The notes under the pieces are model-generated. The model had not been told where the DNA came from and made no database searches. It saw nothing but the letters and a program-made list of their open reading frames with translations. The position numbers and the translations under genes were made by a program. From Chitinophagaceae bacterium (GTDB lineage Bacteria; Bacteroidota; Bacteroidia; Chitinophagales; Chitinophagaceae): a DNA stretch of 11,519 bases. Position 1 is the stretch's first letter. Each line of letters begins with the position of its first letter. Below are positions 7,004 through 11,519 of the stretch, one piece after another. Where the stretch lies: contig CANIMM010000072.1 in NCBI GenBank assembly GCA_947468255.1, positions 1-11,519 on the forward strand, given 5' to 3'.

Positions 7004-8599
7004 TCATTTCCTCATATTTTTATAGGCATTCACCAGACCATTGGTAGATGAGTCATGTGATTGTATAGGGGCGTCTGTATTCAGCTCTGGTAATATTTTG
7101 TTCGCTAATACCTTTCCCAATTCAACACCCCATTGGTCAAAACTGTAGATATTCCAGATTACGCCCTGCACAAAAATTTTGTGTTCATAAAAGGCAATGA
7201 GATTACCCAATGTAAATGGAGTAATTTGAGACAACAGAAAAGAATTACTAGGGCGGTTACCTTTGAAAACTCTAAAAGGGTTCTCATGATCAGTACCATT
7301 CATCAAAGCTTCGGTTTGTGCGAAATAATTACTCATCAGTATCGGATGGTGTTCGCCCAAGGGATTGTGTGAAATGGCCGGCGCTATAAAATCGCAGGGT
7401 ATAATCTGAGTACCTTGGTGAAGCAATTGATAAAAAGCGTGCTGACCATTGGTGCCCGGCTCTCCCCAGATAACCGGCCCTGTTGCATAACTCACTTCGT
7501 TTTCATTTCGATCTACATATTTGCCGTTGCTTTCCATATTTCCCTGTTGAAAATAGGCTGCAAAGCGGTGTAGGTATTGATCGTATGGCAAGATGGCTTC
7601 TGAACTAGTGCCAAAAAAATTGGTATACCAAATCCCTAGCAAAGCCATTATTACAGGTATGTTTTGATCGTATGTATTATTTGAAAAATGAAGGTCCGCT
7701 TCGTGCGCCCCTTTCAAAAGCTGTTCAAAATTAGTATAGCCAATAGTCAAGGCTATTGATAAACCAATAGCACTCCACAAGCTGTATCTTCCACCTACCC
7801 AATCCCAAAAAATAAACATATTTTCAGCTGCGATGCCAAATTTAACTACCGCCGCCTCATTGGTACTAAGGGCAACAAAATGAAGGGGAATATGAGCTGC
7901 TTCCTTCGCTTGTGTTAAGAACCAGTCCCTTGCAGTATGTGCATTGGTCATCGTTTCAAGTGTGGTAAAAGTTTTGGAGGCAATTAAGAAAAGGGTCTCC
8001 TCTGCATTTACCCGCTTAAGGGTTTCGGCAATATGCGTTCCATCTACATTGCTTACAAAAAAAGTTTGTATCCCTTCCACCCAATAAGGCTTCAGTGCTT
8101 CGGTAACCATTACTGGACCAAGGTCACTGCCACCAATACCGATATTGACAATGTATTTTATTTTTTTTCCGCTATAGCCTTTCCATTCTCCCGAGTGAAT
8201 TTTTTTGCAAAAATTTTCCATTTGTTGTAAAACGGCTTTCACATCCGGCATTACATCCTTGCCTTCAAATAAAACGGGTTTATTTGAAAAATTCCTCAAG
8301 GCAGTATGTAAAACAGCCCTTTTTTCGGAATCATTGATTTTTTCTCCGGCAAACATTGCCTTGATTGCCTCTGGCAACTGGCATTCCGTTGCTAGCTTAC
8401 CTAAAAGCTGCATCGTTTTATCTGTTATAATATTTTTCGAAAAATCAAAAATCAATTGTTCCGTTTGAATACAAAAAGAGTTAAACCTGTTTTCATCAGT
8501 TGCAAACAGCGTCTTCATGTGCACGGTTTTCATCTCTTCAAAATGTGCTTGTAAATTATTCCAGGCAAGGGTAGTAGAGGGGTTAATTTTGGGAAACAT
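7004..8599 (-). CDS. pgi: Glucose-6-phosphate isomerase
   Basis: This cytosolic enzyme interconverts glucose-6-P and fructose-6-P in glycolysis and gluconeogenesis and supplies fructose-6-P for amino-sugar synthesis. The 531 residues are near the usual 545-550. Visible landmarks are the phosphate-binding GIGGSDLGP (154-162), SKTFTTLETMTNA (208-220), WVGGRYSLWSAIGL (267-280) with R271, the catalytic base E356 in QGNMESNGK, H387 in GTNGQHAFYQ and K496 in QWGVELGK. The frame starts at an ATG with A/T-rich sequence upstream. It follows ltaE on the same strand after 67 bases with no terminator between, so the two may be cotranscribed; a one-mismatch -7 word (TAACTTCG, 24 nt upstream of the ATG) could add a separate promoter. 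It converges on the phosphotransferase gene across a 65-bp gap. Confidence 0.98.
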   Translation of the reverse strand: MFPKINPSTTLAWNNLQAHFEEMKTVHMKTLFATDENRFNSFCIQTEQLIFDFSKNIITDKTMQLLGKLATECQLPEAIKAMFAGEKINDSEKRAVLHTALRNFSNKPVLFEGKDVMPDVKAVLQQMENFCKKIHSGEWKGYSGKKIKYIVNIGIGGSDLGPVMVTEALKPYWVEGIQTFFVSNVDGTHIAETLKRVNAEETLFLIASKTFTTLETMTNAHTARDWFLTQAKEAAHIPLHFVALSTNEAAVVKFGIAAENMFIFWDWVGGRYSLWSAIGLSIALTIGYTNFEQLLKGAHEADLHFSNNTYDQNIPVIMALLGIWYTNFFGTSSEAILPYDQYLHRFAAYFQQGNMESNGKYVDRNENEVSYATGPVIWGEPGTNGQHAFYQLLHQGTQIIPCDFIAPAISHNPLGEHHPILMSNYFAQTEALMNGTDHENPFRVFKGNRPSNSFLLSQITPFTLGNLIAFYEHKIFVQGVIWNIYSFDQWGVELGKVLANKILPELNTDAPIQSHDSSTNGLVNAYKNMRK

Positions 8600-8666
8600 A
8601 ATTTTATTTGTATTGAATTGAAACGAAGTTATTTTTTTCTACTGATAATATATTGGATGATTTTAA

Positions 8667-9683
8667 TTAAAGCGATTCAATGATCGAAATCAATTGAGTT
8701 ACCATTTCTGAAGTAATATCTAAATGGGTTACCATTCTAAGTTGAGTAGCAGAAATGGCAATTGTAAGAATACCATGTTTCGCTAATTCCATTTCTAAGC
8801 TTTTGGCAGAAAAACGTCCTGTTAATTCAAAAATGAGGATATTGGTTTCCACGGGCATCACCTTTGCTACAAAATCCTTTTTGGACAATGCGGCTGCAAT
8901 TTGTTTGGCATGCTGGTGATCTTGCTCCAATCGACCAATGTTATTTTCCAAAGCATAGATACCAGCGGCCGCCAAATAACCAGCTTGTCGCATCCCTCCT
9001 CCAAAAACCTTTCGAATTCTTCTGGCTTTTTGGATGAAATTCTTTTTTCCTAGTAGCAAGCTGCCTACTGGTGTTCCCAATCCTTTACTTAAACAGATGG
9101 AAATACTGTCAAAAACCTCACCATATTGTTTAGTTGTTTCGCCTTTAGCAACCATTGCATTCCATATCCGAGCTCCATCCAAATGTAGGGGAAGGTTATT
9201 TTGTAAACAGCATTCCCGGATTTTTACTATTTCATTAAAATCGTAACAACTACCACCGCCTCGATTGGCTGTGTTTTCTAAACTAACAAGACCAGTTCTT
9301 GCTTTATGAATATCATTGGGATTAATCGCTTCCAAAATATCATTGGCTGTAATTCTACCCCTATTACCCTCAATTGTTTTTACCTGGCAGCTACTATTAA
9401 ATGCAATTCCCCCTCCTTCATAAATATAGACATGACTTAATTGATCGCAAATAACTTCTTCCCCGGGTTGGGTATGGCACTTAATAGCAATTTGGTTGGT
9501 CATGGTACCGCTGGGACAAAATACAGCTGCTTCCATTTGAAACATGCTGGCTGCCATTGACTCTAGTTGGTTTATAGATGGATCTTCACCAAAAACATCA
9601 TCCCCCACCTGGGCGGAAAACATTGCTTCCAGCATTGCTGGGGAAGGTTTGGTAAAAGTATCAGAACGAAGATCTGTATTCAT
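8667..9683 (-). CDS. ltaE: Low-specificity L-threonine aldolase (PLP-dependent)
   Basis: The enzyme cleaves L-threonine or L-allo-threonine to glycine and acetaldehyde and belongs to the fold-type I PLP beta-eliminating lyase/aldolase family. The 338 residues match family length. The N-terminus LRSDTFTKPSPAMLEAM and VGDDVFGEDPSINQLE are diagnostic. H84 (in SHVYIYEGGG) should stack on the cofactor ring, D169 and R172 in LHLDGARIWNA bind PLP, and K200 in SICLSKGLGTPVGS forms the Schiff base. The segment ENTANRGGGSCYDF is also typical. No pathway partner is adjacent; pgi follows 67 bases downstream on the same strand. The start is followed immediately by conserved sequence, and a -7 promoter word ends only 4 bases before it, so the mRNA may have almost no leader. 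Exact substrate preference among beta-hydroxy amino acids is not predictable. Confidence 0.95.
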   Translation of the reverse strand: MNTDLRSDTFTKPSPAMLEAMFSAQVGDDVFGEDPSINQLESMAASMFQMEAAVFCPSGTMTNQIAIKCHTQPGEEVICDQLSHVYIYEGGGIAFNSSCQVKTIEGNRGRITANDILEAINPNDIHKARTGLVSLENTANRGGGSCYDFNEIVKIRECCLQNNLPLHLDGARIWNAMVAKGETTKQYGEVFDSISICLSKGLGTPVGSLLLGKKNFIQKARRIRKVFGGGMRQAGYLAAAGIYALENNIGRLEQDHQHAKQIAAALSKKDFVAKVMPVETNILIFELTGRFSAKSLEMELAKHGILTIAISATQLRMVTHLDITSEMVTQLISIIESL

Positions 9684-9687
9684 GCGG

Positions 9688-9695
9688 CAAATATA
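9688..9695 (-). promoter_or_regulatory. Candidate -7 promoter element of ltaE
   Basis: On the minus strand TATATTTG (9695-9688) fits TAnnTTTG exactly and is separated from the ATG at 9683 by the four bases CCGC. The position expected for a -33 element (about 9715-9718) reads GGTT, so no good partner is seen. The implied start site falls at or beside the start codon. Confidence 0.42.
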
Positions 9696-9803
9696 CTATG
9701 AAAAAGAAGTTGTTAACCTGATCTGCGATTGGTTGATTTAAATTAGGTTAAGATTTTGGAATCGAATCAATTTTCAATAAATACATTTAATTTATTTTAA
9801 TAT

Positions 9804-9835
9804 AAAAAGGTTGGGTTGGCAATTTTTGCCTTTTT
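9804..9835 (+). promoter_or_regulatory. Hairpin with T tract upstream of the rpoD promoter
   Basis: GGCAA (9818-9822) pairs with TTGCC (9826-9830) around a TTT loop and is followed by TTTTT (9831-9835), a short terminator-like form. An alternative outer pairing joins AAAAAGG (9804-9810) and CCTTTTT (9829-9835). It lies in the divergent ltaE-rpoD region, upstream of the likely rpoD -7 elements, with no plus-strand gene before it. Role unknown; the stem is short. Confidence 0.25.
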
Positions 9836-9845
9836 ACAACAACAC

Positions 9846-9876
9846 TGTGGAATGTAAAATTAGATTTGTAACTTTG
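9846..9876 (+). promoter_or_regulatory. Likely rpoD promoter with two adjacent -7 elements
   Basis: TAGATTTG (9861-9868) and TAACTTTG (9869-9876) are both exact TAnnTTTG words lying directly end to end. TGTG (9846-9849), one mismatch from the -33 element TTTG, sits 19 bp before the second, making that one the better candidate. Transcription would start near 9880-9883 and leave a leader of about 90 bases before the ATG at 9975. Confidence 0.6.
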
Positions 9877-9974
9877 CAATAAGTTTAGTATTATTTATAT
9901 TATATTTTTTGATACAATATTATACTAATTTGAACCGTTTTAAACTTACGATATTCTGAATTTAATATTTTACA

Positions 9975-10832
9975 ATGAGGCAACTTAAGATAGCAACGCA
10001 GATCACTAACAGGGATTCCCAAGCGGTGGAAAAATACCTGCAGGAAATTTCTAAAATTTCCATGATAACTCCTGAAGAGGAAACCATTCTGGCCCAAAAG
10101 ATCAAGATGGGAGACCAGCGCGCGCTGGATAAGTTGGTTCAGGCGAATCTTCGATTTGTGGTATCAGTTGCCAAACAATATCAGCACCAGGGACTTTCGC
10201 TAAGTGATTTGATCAATGAGGGTAACCTTGGATTGATTAAAGCTGCCCAACGTTTTGATGAAACCAAAGGTTTCAAATTTATTTCTTATGCTGTTTGGTG
10301 GATTCGTCAATCCATCTTGCAAGCATTGGCTGAGCAGGGTAGGCTGGTTCGTTTACCTCAAAATAAAATCGGTACGTATAACAAGGCCAACAAGGCTTAT
10401 ATGGCTTTTGAGCAAGAACATGAGCGGGAGCCTTCCACAGAAGAGTTGGCAGAATTATTGGAAATGAGCGAAACGGAGATCAATAATATTTTTCAAAGTA
10501 ATACAAGACACACTTCTTTGGATGCACCAGTGCACGAAGCAGAAGATGTGGCAATGGGAGATTTATTGCAGGGTGGTGATGATACCGACGAGGATGTGAT
10601 GCATGATTCTTTGAGAAACGAAATTCGCCGAGTGTTAAAATCACTTAGTCCGCGCGAAGCTGAAATAGTAAATGCTTATTTTGGTTTGGATGGCGAGAAT
10701 GGTGTTACCATTGAACAAATTGGTCAGAAATATGATCTAACGAAAGAGCGTATTCGCCAGATCAAGGAAAGGGCAATCAAGCGCTTGCAAAAAGCTAGGT
10801 ATAGTGGTGCTTTGAAGGCTTATTTAGGATAA
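9975..10832 (+). CDS. rpoD: Primary RNA polymerase sigma factor (RpoD/SigA, short Bacteroidota type)
   Basis: This is the housekeeping sigma-70 factor that directs RNA polymerase to most promoters. The 285 residues lack region 1.1 and the long non-conserved insert of E. coli RpoD, as is normal for Bacteroidota. Region 1.2 covers about 14-45 (DSQAVEKYLQEISK), region 2 about 50-120 including SDLINEGNLGLIKAAQRFD (core binding) and KGFKFISYAVWWIRQSI (-10/-7 recognition and melting), region 3 about 128-200, and region 4 about 215-277 with the helix-turn-helix VTIEQIGQKYDLTKERIRQI followed by KERAIKRLQKAR. The acidic patch GGDDTDEDV (200-208) lies between regions 3 and 4. It is transcribed alone, divergently from ltaE, from a promoter of the type it would itself recognise, so self-transcription is likely. 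A repeat array and a strong terminator follow. Confidence 0.97.
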   Translation: MRQLKIATQITNRDSQAVEKYLQEISKISMITPEEETILAQKIKMGDQRALDKLVQANLRFVVSVAKQYQHQGLSLSDLINEGNLGLIKAAQRFDETKGFKFISYAVWWIRQSILQALAEQGRLVRLPQNKIGTYNKANKAYMAFEQEHEREPSTEELAELLEMSETEINNIFQSNTRHTSLDAPVHEAEDVAMGDLLQGGDDTDEDVMHDSLRNEIRRVLKSLSPREAEIVNAYFGLDGENGVTIEQIGQKYDLTKERIRQIKERAIKRLQKARYSGALKAYLG

Positions 10833-10867
10833 TCGAATTTCTTCTATTCAAGGGTTGTTCTAACTTG

Positions 10868-10912
10868 GTTTAGAGGTTTAGAAGTTTAGGGTTTAGAAGT
10901 TTAGATGTTTAG
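10868..10912. repeat. Six-copy GTTTAG octamer repeat
   Basis: GTTTAG occurs six times, starting at 10868, 10876, 10884, 10891, 10899 and 10907, so the period is 8, 8, 7, 8 and 8 bases. The full unit is close to GTTTAGAA/GTTTAGAG. The array lies between the rpoD stop and its terminator and would be transcribed in the 3' untranslated region. It is telomere-like only in appearance; slipped-strand expansion is the simplest origin. Confidence 0.85.
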
Positions 10913-10950
10913 TTTGTTGTCTTTAGAATGCTAGATTTTTTTATATTAGT

Positions 10951-10985
10951 AAATCCCTCCGTTTCATTTCGGAGGGATTTTTTTT
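10951..10985 (+). terminator. Intrinsic terminator of rpoD
   Basis: AAATCCCTCCG (10951-10961) pairs perfectly over 11 bp with CGGAGGGATTT (10970-10980) around an 8-base loop, and T residues run from 10978 to 10985. On the opposite strand the stem is not followed by a good T run, so it mainly serves rpoD rather than the converging pdxJ. Confidence 0.92.
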
Positions 10986-11084
10986 GGTCAGATTACAACT
11001 ACGCCACCTTTTGTTTTAACCATTCATTGTTATTACTTGGTTAAGTAGTCGATTTAGGAATTGTGTATATGTAATAACAGGAGC

Positions 11085-11519
11085 CTAGTTTACCCCATTG
11101 GGTGTAAGCGGCCCACCACATTGCCTTTTATATAACTGGACTGTATTTTCTAGTCCTAGATAAATGGCATCACAGATCAGTGCGTGTCCGATAGATACTT
11201 CTAGTAATCCCGGAATCTGTTGGGTAAAATAAAGTAGGTTTTGCAAATCCAAGTCATGCCCCGCATTGATGCCCAATGCACATTCATTGGCTTTATGAGC
11301 GGCCTTCACAAAAGGGGCGATGGCAGCTTGTTTTTGTCCTTCTGCATACAATTTCGCATAGGATTCGGTGTACAATTCAATTCGGTCGGTACCGGTTGCT
11401 GCAGCTCCCTCAATCATTTCTGGAACGGGGTCAACAAAAATGGAGGTACGTATACCTGCATTTTTAAAAATCTGAATCATTTTAATTAAGTAGTCCTTGT
11501 GTTCAATGGTATTCCATCC
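11085..11519 (-). CDS. pdxJ: Pyridoxine 5'-phosphate synthase, C-terminal part
   Basis: PdxJ condenses 1-deoxyxylulose-5-phosphate with 3-amino-2-oxopropyl phosphate to pyridoxine 5'-phosphate, the ring-closing step of the DXP-dependent vitamin B6 pathway in the cytosol. The frame ends at TAG (11087-11085) and stays open to the window edge, giving 144 residues of about 240. The ATG at 11480 is internal: upstream codons still encode protein-like sequence (GWNTIEHKDYLIK) in the same frame. Family landmarks are RTSIFVDP, TGTDRIELYTESYA, the phosphate-binding NAGHDLDLQNL and the C-terminal EVSIGHALICDAIYLGLENTV. The remaining N-terminal part lies outside the window. It converges on rpoD; no good terminator of its own is visible. 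Confidence 0.95.
   Translation of the reverse strand, partial: GWNTIEHKDYLIKMIQIFKNAGIRTSIFVDPVPEMIEGAAATGTDRIELYTESYAKLYAEGQKQAAIAPFVKAAHKANECALGINAGHDLDLQNLLYFTQQIPGLLEVSIGHALICDAIYLGLENTVQLYKRQCGGPLTPNGVN

Noticed and set aside
7133..7372. Plus-strand frames antisense to pgi, and similar frames opposite malQ, ltaE, rpoD and pdxJ
   Set aside because: They lie wholly opposite strongly supported conserved genes, show no recognisable protein features, and are expected by-products of those genes' codon use.
11016..11044. 7-bp inverted repeat TTAACCA/TGGTTAA downstream of pdxJ
   Set aside because: The loop is 15 bases and no T run follows on either strand, so it does not qualify as a terminator; a chance match is likely.
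1..11519. A new defence, mobile or secondary-metabolite system
   Set aside because: Apart from the 51-residue protein, every gene-sized frame is a recognisable housekeeping or glycan-metabolism gene. I saw no transposase, integrase, toxin-antitoxin pair, CRISPR repeats or attachment-site repeats.

Overview
The window looks like ordinary chromosome from an AT-rich member of the Bacteroidota, most likely a Chitinophagaceae-like lineage. That placement is inferred. It rests on a short primary sigma factor without region 1.1, several exact or near matches to the Bacteroidota -7 promoter element TAnnTTTG, A/T-rich start regions mostly lacking Shine-Dalgarno sequences, an alternate-form GlmU-like protein, and a DPE2-like 4-alpha-glucanotransferase with two starch-binding domains.

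Layout. Positions 1-144 hold the 3' end of a type B ribosomal protein L31 gene, followed by a strong terminator. A GlmU-like gene and tpiA follow as a tight plus-strand pair (313-2163). The gap after tpiA contains a minus-strand gene for a 51-residue, probably membrane-anchored protein (2180-2335). Next on the plus strand are a large malQ-type gene (2537-5236), an AT-rich gap in which I see nothing convincing, and a polyprenyl-phosphate sugar phosphotransferase gene (5547-6938). The minus strand then carries ltaE followed by pgi (9683 down to 7004). A divergent intergenic region with promoter elements separates ltaE from rpoD (9975-10832, plus strand). After rpoD come six GTTTAG repeats and a strong terminator. 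A pdxJ gene on the minus strand runs off the right edge.

How the genes fit together. Most products are housekeeping enzymes of central carbon and envelope-precursor metabolism. MalQ releases or rearranges glucose units from alpha-glucans. Pgi links glucose-6-P and fructose-6-P, which also feeds amino-sugar synthesis. TpiA works in lower glycolysis. The GlmU-like protein plausibly makes UDP-GlcNAc or another activated sugar. The phosphoglycosyltransferase would start a lipid-linked glycan. LtaE (threonine/glycine), PdxJ (vitamin B6), L31 and RpoD are general housekeeping. LtaE needs PLP, but PdxJ is not in an operon with it.

I found no defence island, insertion sequence, CRISPR array, tRNA or rRNA. 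The points most worth a second look are the unannotated-size 51-residue protein, two genes whose -7 promoter element lies exactly 4 nt before the start codon (possible leaderless mRNAs), the octamer repeats behind rpoD, and the adjacent pair of -7 elements in front of rpoD.
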